Part shown: one piece after another, positions 1-10,331 of the stretch
Layout of the letters: every line of letters begins with the position of its first letter
Position numbering within the stretch: the stretch's first letter is position 1
Assembly (NCBI GenBank): GCA_016490735.1
Contig: JAEMWC010000004.1
Coordinates: forward strand, 2,726,001 to 2,790,000
DNA: 64,000 nucleotides
Origin: Pachyseris speciosa
Lineage: Eukaryota > Cnidaria > Anthozoa > Scleractinia > Pachyseridae
Reading direction: 5' to 3'
Position numbers and translations under genes: made by a program
The notes under the pieces: model-generated
The model's input: only the letters and a program-made list of their open reading frames with translations
Told to the model about the DNA's origin: nothing
Database searches by the model: none

Positions 1-1005
1 AAACTGATGATGAACGTCAGTGACTTCGTCTACCTTGGATAACCGCTCGCTACGATTAGCAGGAACGATCTCATGGAATCACTTTCCTGTTGCTAAAATA
101 CGGAACTCTATTACAATTTTAGAGTTTAAGAAAAACCTATCTCATAGGCAAGGCGCTTCAATAACTTTTTGTAACTCAGTACTTTATATAAACATTGTTA
201 TCACAATTATATAGCGGGAAAGACCTCATGGATATACCCACGCGGTTAACGTAGTTGGGGAATCGTGGTGGGTATATCCATGAGATTTTTCCTATATAGC
301 AGATGTTTATGATTCATTTGATTAGCAATATTATGGTTTGCAAATTTGCTAAGTTAGTAATTCCTGTAATGCGCGTGTGAGAATCTTCTGATGGAGCATG
401 TACAATGTAAATATTATTTTTATTCTTATTATTTTTAGTTCTGTCGCAAAAAAAAAACAATTCAAAATATCCACAGCGTTAATAAAGTTTGAGAATTTAC
501 AAAAAAGTAAGACTATCCTTACAACTTCCAAACGACATTTCACAGATTTGCTCGTCCATTGGGAATCTCCGGAGATCCATGAGACAGTAAGAACGCACGC
601 GCTTCCTGAAGGAAAAAGGTATCCTCGTCAAGAAGAAGTAGACGATTATACTTTAAGAACGTTAGCACCAAATCTTCCACACTCAAATTTTGTTAAAACT
701 TTTGCTACAATGAATTAGATAATGACTAATTGTGGTCAAAAAGGGAAAGAAATTTGTTTGGGAGATAAACCGTGTGGAAGCCCACAGTATTTGTAGAGGC
801 CGTGGTGCAAAAGTGGGTTATACGGTATTACCTTGCCTTATGCGAATGAACTTCTCTAGTCGAGGTTTCTGCGTTGGCCTTAACTTTAACAAGACTATTT
901 ATAGTAAATTTTTGCGACTGATGTCACCCCTTCACGTAGCACATGCATTAGCCTTTCAGAAGAATAATTGCTAGTAAGTATATTTTATTCGGAATGTCAG
1001 GTTAC
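1..1005. other. No recognisable exon; presumed intron of the ion-channel gene
   Basis: I read the minus strand for the next Cys-loop receptor exon and did not find one. The only clear structure is a hairpin at about 227-281, where CCTCATGGATATACCCAC is mirrored by its near-complement after a short loop. ORFs here have no recognisable domains. Confidence 0.5.
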
Positions 1006-4000
1006 CTTGAGCTGTAAAAGACCATGCCATTTGAGGAAATCCGCATCAAAAAGTCATGCCGTGCATTATGATCAGACATATCTGTCTCAAAGAAGGTATC
1101 CGGAAGCCATATTTGATCTACGAAATGACCACCAGGTTGGATCGTTGGAACTTGCAGGTATTTGCCAAATGCCAGCCGGTGATCTCTCCAAAACTGACGG
1201 AAGAAAAAGGTGGCAGTAAAATCCTAGGGGAGTTAAAGAAAAATTTAGGTAATCACAGCCGCGTCTCAGTGATTTAGGGCTAAGGCCCGGTTCATATAGT
1301 CGCATTTAATGCCGTGTTTCGAATGCAATTGAAGGCCTCGGTGCATAACCATCCTATGTCGAATTTTGGGTTGTTTTTCGATTTTGCTTGGATTTGTCTG
1401 AATTTCTGCATGTGAACTACAATTCGATGGAAACACATTGTATGGTATTTTTTTGACTGATTCATCCAGAATCCAGAAATGCATTTTTTCTTACTAAGAA
1501 GATGTAATGCAACTTGCAAACCACTCCCATGGAAGGTTGGTTTCTTGGTGTACGTAAGAAAAAATGCATTTCTGGATTCTGGATGAATCAGTCAAAAAAA
1601 TACCATACAATGTGTTTCCATCGAATTGCAGTTCACATGCAGAAATTCAGACAAATCCAAGCAAAATCGAAAAACGACTCAAAATTCGACATAGGATGGT
1701 TATGCTCCGAGCCCTTCAATTGAGACAGTAGATAATGAGATGATTTGCCTCATTATCTTTTGTTTGAATTGCATTCGACACGGCAGAAATGCGACGTATG
1801 AACCGGGCCTAACAGTAATAGGGAGCTTTTAATAATAGGGAGCTTTAATAATAATTTTTATTTTTTTAATAATAGGGAGCTTAAGGTGATTCCTCACAAT
1901 TGCATGGCGCATCCTTACTGCGCATAATTTATGGCGTCATTTGGTGCGTGCACATTAGAAACATGGCCTATTTGCCTTGACATTGAGCTTTGTCAGCCTA
2001 CATTTTCCCTTTGTCGTCGTGTTGCAAAAAGCGAGCACGGTGACCACCCTTTTTTATTGGTGTTATTTACTCGTAATAGGCACGAGAAAAACATGTTTAA
2101 GGCGAAAAAAAAGTTTAATAGTAGAAGTTGGATTATTTTCATATAAATGACGTGAAACTCTGCATTTGGAGCCAGGGAAGAGTATGACATGATGACGCAG
2201 TGGTCCACTTTTCTTACATTATTTACAAGATAGGGCAATTTAAAATCGTTATACTGAAAGGTTATAACTCAGACACGCAATTAGGCTCTGGGTTTCAATA
2301 CTATTCATAGTTTTGCTACATTATAACAAATTTTTTCGTTTGTTTGTTTTTGTCTGGGAAAGTGTCGCGTTCTCCAGCCCATTATTCAACAAATAGATTC
2401 CATTTTTGTCAATGTGTGTGTGAACAAAGAAGTTTGAGGCTCGTAGCGTGACTGATGTTCTTACCACGTTCTGACGTTCACCGCCCGGTATCAGAGTTCA
2501 CACGCACTGACAAATGGAATCTATTTGTTAAATAAACTGCTTTTAATCTCGTAACCATCTGGGTACGAGATTAAATTGCTTTTTTTTTTTTACTTTCTTC
2601 GGCTCAAGACGTCATTCGTGTGTCTATACTTAAATCGCAAACTCCTCAAATATACGCCAAAAACGCGTTTTCCCGTCACTGGGATAATTTAGCAATCATT
2701 TCCTACATTTAAGCAGGGCTACTGATTTTATATAGTTATTCAGTCAAGTGTTTCAAACCGACGTTCTCAACTTTTATCAGACACCAATGAAGCCAGCCAC
2801 GAATCTACGATCCCCATTCTAGTAGTAACGTTAAAAATGTTATCCTATCATGGTCAATATAGACGTAGGAGTGCGACCACACCCAGTGACCTATCCCCAT
2901 AGCCTATTAGTAAGAAGCAACTCCCCTTCCGCCCGTGAGGAATGCAAAATATGCACAGCATAGACTTACCATAGAAATCTCGTTAATGGGCACGGTTGCA
3001 ATGACATATATGCCAGCAGTGACTCGCACTGGGGAACCTAAAGTTATTGCAAAGGTAAAAGGGAAAGTTAGCTTTAGGTTGTACCAATCGGCGTTTATAT
3101 CTGCACGAAATCGGATGGTCAAAATCCCTTCTGAGATGCAGTGGAGATTTTGTTAAAGACAGCTCTTGGAGGTGCCCTTTCACTTCCATGCGAGCATATG
3201 TCAAGTAGCTTGTGTATTAACTGGGGCATGATCCCTCTTTGGCACGGTATATATACCCTTAAAGTCACAATAGTGATCAGCATCTACATTCTCCACATCA
3301 TTGCAAGCAAGAAAAAAATACGAAAGACCACTACGGTGATGACTAAAAAGAACGTTACTTACAGCACGCTCAATACCAGCCTGCGTGGAAGACGCTAGAA
3401 AGGGAAAGGGAAGGGGGAAAACGGGCGCACGCGCGTGAAGCCCTCCCGTCGTGCTCCGCGCGCGCGCCTGCCTTCCCTCTTCCCTTCCACTTTCTAGCGC
3501 CTGCCCCGAAGGCTAGCTCAATACTGAAGGCATAGAAAAGCCAATAGAGTTACTTAGAGTAGAGTTTATATACCTTAGATCGTTAATTTCCATCTTACCT
3601 CCCACATGTGGTCTGACGCGTTTGTCGTAATTACTCAATAGGGTATCAAGCACCTGAGCCATTTTGTTTACTCTGTGCAAGGATGCATTGTCAGCAGCGC
3701 TGAAATCAAAGAACACTGGTGTTTAGTATAATATAGCGCGGACAAAAATGCGGTGACCTAACCAGAACTCAAACCAGTTACCGTGCAAATAAGTGTCAAG
3801 GGCATGGAAATGAGTACGACAATGATATTAAGGTGCCATCAGAGACCAGAACAAGATACCGTAAAAGCCCTATTAAATCCCCCTCTAGTCTAATAAGCCC
3901 ACGGTTTGAAAGTAGGTCTTTGCAATAATTCCCCCTCTCTAATACCACCCCTCCCCCCGCCCCTGTTTTGGGACAGAAAATTATGTAATTAGTCTCTCCT

Positions 4001-7000
4001 ATTTCCTCTTACAAATCCAAATCATGCGGCCCAGTTGGTTTGTTTTTAGACAAACACAGTGTATACAGTCAATACAACAATCAATCATATATTCATTCTC
4101 ACAAATATACAGTCAAATACATAACACTTTTGTCCGTTCCATTTAAAGTTGCACTGCAGTTCTTTGATGTTTTTAAAAACCTATTTTAAAACTGAAACGG
4201 TGTTTTAAGATTGGAATAAGCCCCCATCTCTTATATGTTCCCCGTTAATGAGGTCTGAAAGAGGGGCGGGGGGGGGGGGGGGGGGGGGTTAATAGAACTT
4301 TTACGGTATTTTCTCTTTTACAAAACCCACTCTGGCCCACTCTGCTAGTCACATCCCACCAGTAACATTCGCTTTGCATGCGACAGCTTACAGTCCTGTA
4401 ACAAAGTAGGTTACTGCATCTAACTGAACTGAGCGTGTCACTAATCTTCGATTGAACTACCGGTATACTGTTTTTGTTTTAACCTGTTTTAATGCTACTT
4501 TTTCTTTTCTCTCTGGTCAAAGCTGTAATCACATTGCAGCACGTGCACATTTTGACACCATTTTAAACAAAATTTGCACAGAGCATCTCCTGTTCGCAGA
4601 ATCTCGTGTATACCTTTTCTGAACTCAAGTGTTCCTTTTCATTCTTCGTATTGAATCGTAAATGTTGACAATTTAAAAAACCAACAAGATATTAAAGCGT
4701 ATGGTCGCACAAAGTAAGCTTAAGCTTAAATTACAGTCTGAACTAAGTTATTTGTATCGCCGGGTTAATAAAATAAACATTTGAAATTACCTTACTACCG
4801 CTAATCGTCAAATAAAGTGAAATATCTCGATTCTGCTCATGTTTCCTGGATGTTTCCAAAGGAAACTTTCAGTCATAATATTTTTACCTCGGGTTTACAA
4901 CACTTACAACAGAAGAGACGAAACATGAAGAAACAGACGGTGACGGATGCGCGGCTTGCAAGCGCGGGAAAAATTGCCATTGTCATGTGACCCCATGTTA
5001 ATAGGCCCTGGCAAACGAGAACACACTTGTTCGGACACAGGCTTCCCAAGCTCAAAATTCGACTCTGCATCAGCTTGTTTATATAGAGAATTGTATGGGA
5101 AAGTCGCCGGTTTGTAAAAAAAATGTGTAAATATTTATCTAATCAGAAATAAAGTTTTCTTACCTCAAATGTGTCGCGTACTTGTCTCTTGTGCCGATTT
5201 TGAAGCCATTCTGACGCCGTTTAGTGAAGTTTTTCGAAATCGTTGTCTCTCCCTCTAAAAGAAGTAGAAGGCAGACCACTCCATCGATCGCATCAATCGC
5301 TGGCCAGACGTCACTCCACAAATCGCTCTCTCATCGAAAGGAAAAGTCCCGAATCGCAATAAAACCAACAGTTCCATAAAGCCCAATAAATTTCACTCCA
5401 TCTACGTGTGCTTCAGCGGTCAAAAGACTCGTGAAGAACGAAAAATTTGGCTTGAAATTCGCCTCTTCGGCTTTCCTGATATGCTTGTGACCGACCTCGC
5501 GACAACGGCCGTTAAAGCAAGGTCAAGTAGCTGGTTTCTGATTGGTCCATTTGAATTAAGTCACGCGCTGACAACACGACCCTCCACCGGAGGGAAAGGT
5601 ACATTTTGTCACGAATCAAGTGTCACACTAGGGCTGCAGCAGGTTTGTAACCTTTACAGAGTTCACAACTATCAAGCAAATTTAGAACGATAACTATCTT
5701 ATGCTGAAAATACAATCTTATCGTTCTAAATTTGTTTGATAGTTGTAAACTCTGTAAAGTTACAAACCAGCTGCAGCCCTAGTGTGACACTTGATTCGCG
5801 ACAAAATGCACCTTTCCCTCCGGTGGAGGGTCGTGTTGTCAGCGCGTGACTTAATTCAAATGGACCAATCAGAAACCAGCTACTTGACCTTGCGTTAACG
5901 GTCGTTGTCGCGAGGTCGGTCACAAGCATATCAGGAAAGCCGAAGAGGCGAACTTCAAGTCAAATTTTTCGTTCTTCACGAGTCTTTTGACCGCCGAAGC
6001 ACACGTAGATAGAGTGAAATTTATTGGGCTTTATGGAACTGTTGGTTTTATTGCGATTCGGGACTTTTCCTTTCGATGAGAGAGCGATTTGTGGAGTGAC
6101 GTCTGGCCAGCGATTAATGCGATCGATGGAGTGGTCTGCCTTCTACTTCTTTTAGAACGAGAGACAACGATTTCGAAAAACTTCACTAAACGGCGTCAGA
6201 ATGGCTTCAAAATCGGCACAAGAGACAAGTACGCGACACATTTGAGGTAGGAAAACTTTATTTCTGATTAGATAGTTATTTACACATTTTTTTTTACAAA
6301 CCGGCGACCTTTCCCATACAATTCTCTATATAAACAAGCTGATGCAGAGTTGAATTTTGAGCTTGGGAAACCTGTGGTTCGGACAGCTTGTTCGGACACA
6401 AATGTTTCCCTGTTTGCCCGCGCGCGCATTTGTTGCGGACACAAAATTTGTGTCTGCAACAAATGTTTCCCAGTTTGCACAGCATGGAATGACAACAGTT
6501 GTTTTGTTCCCCGCTCGTTTGCTCAACCAAGAAACACCATGAGCAACAATGTGCCTCGTTTGCAGGGCCTTAATTGTGGGAAAACAAGAGTACCAAGTCA
6601 AGGTTGCATTTTCCTTTGTTTTTGACAAAAGAACATGCAAATTATTCCCCTACCACAATTCCAAATTAGCCTATTGCGTGGTCAATACCTTGAAAAATTA
6701 CTTTGAATACCCTATACTGCCGCTTTTAAGCCCCTCCCCCCCCCCAAAAAAAAAACCACATCCGATCATAAGTCCCCCTTTTCTTGTTTTGAGAGGTATT
6801 AAGCACTTTCTAGGAACTCTGTATTACTTCTAACACAATTTTTAAAAATTATTGCGGAGCAATAATATGAACTTCAAGGAAGAAGTCAAAACAGTTCTGT
6901 TTGTGTTGTTAGTTTTAATTCTGTTCCAAATGTATCGAAATGAATTCGATTTAATATGACGTTTTGAAGCTTAATTAAAAACCAGTAAAGGCAAAACGTT

Positions 7001-8291
7001 TTGAGATCAGCAGTGCTATAGCTTGTTTCTATTCCAGTTATAAGCCCCTCTCCGTTTATAAGCCCACTTAAAACCCCTTACGAAGATAAGCCCAGGGTTT
7101 ATAAGCGGAAGTTTACGATAATCCCAAAACAAATGTAACCGACCAATCATAGCAAGAATAAAAGGATAAAAAATTACTACAGAAAATCAACTGAATCGTA
7201 ATCATCTGTAACCTGCTTGTTATGCCAACTGTCATCTAATACGTCAAGAATGATTATTTTCTTACAAAAGGAAAACATTTTCAAATTAGTTTTAGACTCC
7301 AGCATGGAGATTGTCGGAAGGCGTTGTAGAATCACTATGTATGTGTATTTTAAAAATATTTCAGTCTCCAAATAGCCGAATGTTGAAATTATGAACCAAG
7401 GTTCAACATGACTAGCTAAAATGTCCGTTTATTTTATGTCGTTTATATTAAGTCGGCGATATCAATAGGTTATTTACAGTTGAATGTCCGAGATTGCAAC
7501 ATGAATGTCGTGATAAAAATCATCAAGATTTTAATAAATGTTTAGACCGAAAAAGGTTGAAAAAATAATAAAGTTGTAATATTTCATGCATTACTGCTCA
7601 AAACTTAACATTTAATTTTCGGAATACAGATCGGGAATGTAAAATTAAAAGTGAACTTAATTTCACAGAAACCTGTTTTTCCACAAAAATACCACCTTAG
7701 TGTTTCAGAAAAACTTTTCAAACGCGGTTTTTTGCTGACAGCGAGAACCTGCGATTTTGGAATCGTGTAATGTGCAACAGAGGTGAAAATTGACATTTAA
7801 AGGTATTTTTAGTAAAAAAAAAAAAGTCCCGTGGGGTTCCCTGAATTAAAGCGCAAAAAGGAAAATTCAAACAACTCAAGGGGTACATTCTTCCCAAAAC
7901 CTAGCACCTTACAGTTTTTAAATAAAATTACTTTTTTTTAGTCCTTGAATTCAGAAGTACAGTTCGTCATAAAATGTAGGACTCTTACTAAAGAAGGAGC
8001 ACCCTTAAATAATGCAATTAAAGACATCCAGAAACGGAAATGTAAAATGCCTCATTACCTTTCCGTAAAGTTGAAACTATGGTTTGCAGTTTGCACGGAT
8101 GAGCTTATACAAGAGAGTATCGCCACTAACTCACAGGAAAGTCTGAAAATTTCGACCATCCCCATCAAGGCGCGCACTAGAGGTTCCGCAATTATCCGTA
8201 AGACTTACAAATACATCGAACCTATAAACGGTTTCCATAGCAATAATCCATGCAGTGCTACTGGAATCAAGCCTAGGAATCGAGGGAACAT
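1006..8291 (-). CDS. Cys-loop ligand-gated ion channel, GABA-A/glycine receptor-like (5' part; continues past left edge)
   Basis: Pentameric ligand-gated ion channel subunit of the plasma membrane. Four coding exons, in transcript order: 8291-8209, 3699-3599, 3037-2970 and 1223-1006, giving 156 complete codons with matching phases at every junction. Exon 1 starts with ATG and encodes a hydrophobic signal-peptide-like stretch (residues 5-19, FLGLIPVALHGLLLW) before a GTAAGT donor. Later exons read LLSNYDKRVRPHVGG (48-62), YVIATVPINEISM (72-84), FFFRQFWRDHRLAF (90-103, loop D region) and QIWLPDTFF (121-129, loop A region), all typical of the extracellular domain. The Cys-loop and transmembrane helices are not in the window. 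The last exon ends in phase 2 (AG|GTAACC). The family is secure. GABA-A versus glycine or another anion-channel type cannot be decided. Exon 1 is the least certain exon; it rests on phase, signal peptide and donor. Confidence 0.86.
1284..1809. mobile_element. Foldback MITE with TAA target duplication (PIF/Harbinger-like)
   Basis: A 526-bp inverted repeat. Both ends begin GGCCCGGTTCATA when read inward and are flanked by TAA (1281-1283 and 1810-1812), the 3-bp duplication typical of PIF/Harbinger elements. The arms (about 1284-1500 and 1555-1809) match over most of their length; the right arm carries an extra AT-rich block near 1727-1765. It is non-autonomous, with no real ORF, and lies in the ion-channel intron between the exons at 1006-1223 and 2970-3037. 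Confidence 0.8.
1813..2969. other. Intron sequence of the ion-channel gene
   Basis: No coding signal seen. Two near-identical segments around 2380-2400 and 2505-2530 (the motif AAATAGATTCCATTTTTGTC and its inverse) form a short inverted repeat, suggesting another degraded foldback element. Confidence 0.45.
3385..3507. repeat. Short inverted repeat with CG-rich core
   Basis: The left arm (GACGCTAGAAAGGGAAAGGG) is mirrored by the right arm (CCCTTCCACTTTCTAGCGCC) around a core rich in GCGCGC at 3420-3465. It lies in the ion-channel intron between exons 2 and 3 and looks like a small non-autonomous foldback element. Confidence 0.6.
3857..4308. mobile_element. MITE of the TACCGTAAAAG terminal-repeat family, copy 1
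   Basis: The ends read TACCGTAAAAGCCCTATTAA and, inverted, TACCGTAAAAGTTCTATTAA. The inside carries C- and G-homopolymer runs (a poly-G run near 4270-4288) and the shared internal phrase CAGTTGGTTTGTTTTTA. Copies 9052-9458 and 55238-55641 share the ends and the internal order. Located in ion-channel intron 1. Confidence 0.8.
5035..6385. mobile_element. Large foldback element with ~655-bp arms and a 24-bp spacer
   Basis: Left arm about 5035-5693, right arm about 5718-6385, centred near 5705 on a 24-bp spacer. The arms stay complementary over almost their full length with scattered substitutions (for example CACGAATCAAGTG against CGCGAATCAAGTG). The ORFs at 5406-5693 (+) and 5726-5929 (-) are mirror images of each other and not evidence of a gene. 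The arms contain no recognisable transposase. The element sits inside ion-channel intron 1. It could be a foldback transposon or two head-to-head insertions of one element. Confidence 0.85.
6716..7124. repeat. Diverged relative of the TACCGTAAAAG MITE family
   Basis: Contains the same signature blocks (CTTTTAAGCCCCTCC with a C/A homopolymer run near 6737-6762, TTATAAGCCCCTCTCCG near 7039, ATAAGCGGAAGTTTACG near 7098). The terminal repeats are degraded, so the boundaries are approximate. Confidence 0.5.
7125..8208. other. Intron 1 of the ion-channel gene, nothing recognised
   Basis: AT-rich sequence without a repeat or coding signal I can name. The plus-strand ORF at 7945-8343 overlaps ion-channel exon 1 in antisense and has no recognisable domain. 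Confidence 0.5.
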
Positions 8292-9051
8292 CTGCCATGA
8301 AAAGAACAAAACAAACAAAGCACACGAAACTTCTAATGAATAGAATTTTTAATGTTTTTCAAGTTTTGATAAAGATGGCTGACAGTCATCGAAACTGTCA
8401 GCATCATTAAGACGTTAAGACTGGCTATGTTTTAAGAACATTTAAATCGACTAATTATTACTGCTGGTTTCTGCCTTGCACATTAGATGTCCTTTCATTC
8501 TCTAGCTCATTTCTCTTGTTTCGCTGCATTTCAGTCCCCTTTTTGTCTAAAAAAGGTGATGTGTGACAATCAGACAAATTAGGCTTCCTGTACTTTGTGA
8601 AAAGAAAAGAATAGAAAGACGAATGCGTCGCACGAGTAAATTAATATACCTGGGAGATAGCGTTCAAAGTTAGAAACTTAATTAACCCTACAAATACTGA
8701 GACGAATTTTACATAAGCAAGCTGTGATCTCGTGGTTCTTTTCTACCCTCTGTTCTGCGCCTGATTGCTGGCAAAGCGTTGAAATGAAGCTATGACGGCT
8801 ACATAAAATATTAATTTAGAGTTCCGCAGGAGATAAAGAGGAGTGCATATGTTATCTTTATTGAAGCATTACACCAAAAAACAACCGGAAAGGGTAACAG
8901 AAATTAATGACGCTAATTTACTGATGCCTGAATAAAGCCTCATTATGTGATTCATGGCAAGCTTTTTTTAAAGATACTTAGAGCCCACGTGTGAAAGGGA
9001 CATACAGCATTACCATGAAAATTCAGGTTCACATATACCAAATAATGCAGC
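8292..9051. other. Upstream region of the ion-channel gene
   Basis: Holds the presumed 5' UTR and promoter of the minus-strand channel gene. No clear TATA box, repeat or ORF could be supported. Confidence 0.4.
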
Positions 9052-9458
9052 TACTGTAAAAGCTCTATTAAGCCTCCATCTCTATTAACCCCCCGTTGGG
9101 AAGTCGTTTTTGTAATAAGGCCCCCTGCTCTAATAACTCCCCCCCTCCTTTTGGAAAATGAGATTTTGTAATGAGCCCCTCCTATTCCTTCTTATGAAAT
9201 TCACTTCATGCAGCCCAGTTGGTTTACTTTTAACCAATTATACACTCAAACACATAATACTGTTTGTTGCTCTTTATTAAATAATCAAGTTTCATTGCAG
9301 TTGTTTGAGTTTGGTACATAAACTATTATAAGATGAAAACTGCGTGTTTGAGATTTGAAATAACCCCCCCCCCCCCCCCCCACCTCTCTAATAAGCCCCC
9401 CGTCAATGAGGCCTGAAATTAAATAAACCCCCGGGGGCTTAATAGAGCTTTTACAGTA
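9052..9458. mobile_element. MITE of the TACCGTAAAAG family, copy 2
   Basis: Begins TACTGTAAAAGCTCTATTAA and ends with its inverted complement. Contains the family's C-run near 9364-9382 and the internal CAGTTGGTTTACTTTTAA block. It is intergenic, between the ion-channel gene and RFC4. Confidence 0.82.
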
Positions 9459-9669
9459 GTTTTCCAACGAAACTGAAGATATGAGGTGTCACATATAAGA
9501 ACTGCAGTTAAAAGAAAAAGTACACAGAGGACCAACACAGTTGAATACACAACTTCAGAAAGTTTTTTCCAAGAGAGCCTGAAAAAAAGTCCAGGCCTTC
9601 AAATGAAGATATTGTTTGTTACATTACTAACTGTATTTTTAATAAGCAAGATCACTTATACAAAGAGGG

Positions 9670-9770
9670 TTAACCCTTTCCACTCTAAGAGTGGCTTCCA
9701 GATTTTACTCTGTCTAACGCCAAACAATTTTACTTGTCAAAGGAAGGCCCCTTAGGGGTTAAAGGATTAA
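9670..9770. mobile_element. Short TTAACCCTTT-ended MITE, copy 1
   Basis: A 101-bp element starting TTAACCCTTTCCACTCTAAG and ending GGGGTTAAAGGATTAA. It is about 80-90% alike by eye to 10543-10644, including the shared core GATTTTACTCTGTCTAA. Confidence 0.75.
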
Positions 9771-9997
9771 GCCATTCACATTATCACAGATCAACAGTAT
9801 TTCATTCTTGTAATTTTTTAAGACAGAAAAGAGAAGCCTAAAAACATTTCAGGCTACTTAAAATTACATTACTTACTGAATTTTCAATAAACAAGGGCAT
9901 GCTACAAAAAGTGTTAAGTAGTTGTTTCTATCACAAATCAAAAGTCTTTTACTGATCCATATAATTTCTTTAAGGTCACTCAATTTTGTGTGCCTTT

Positions 9998-10315
9998 GTC
10001 ATGTTACCATTGCGTTACTCGCATATGATTACATCACTACACACATTCTAAAGTTCCTGTATGAACGTGTGCTCGAGAGTAAATAAAGTAGCACAACATG
10101 GCTGCCCGTGTGTTTGTCTTTTAATAGTTTGCTGCAAGACATGGATCCCACTTCTGACACCATGTCAGGCAGCAAACTATTTAGATTGATGAAGAACGAA
10201 CACACGGGCAGCCATGTTGAACTACTTTATTCATACCCAAGCATGCATTCATACGCGAACTTTAGAATGCATTTAGTGACGTAATCATGCACAAGTAATG
10301 CAATGCTAACATGAC
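9998..10315. mobile_element. Foldback element next to the RFC4 stop codon
   Basis: Inverted repeat with arms of about 130 bp. The left end GTCATGTTACCATTGCGTTA is matched by the inverted right end GTCATGTTAGCATTGCATTA, and the inner arms share ACATGGCTGCCCGTGTGTTT. It ends 16 bp from the RFC4 stop codon at 10332, so the RFC4 3' UTR must enter it. A minus-strand AATAAA (10226-10231) lies inside the right arm. Confidence 0.8.
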
Positions 10316-10331
10316 ACCTTTTCCAAGTGCT

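Noticed and set aside
5406..5929. Matching ORFs on opposite strands (MLVTDLATT...)
   Set aside because: They are the two arms of the foldback element. Mirror sequence gives the same peptide twice, and no domain is visible.
7945..8343. 132-residue plus-strand ORF
   Set aside because: Antisense to the ion-channel signal-peptide exon; no recognisable domain.
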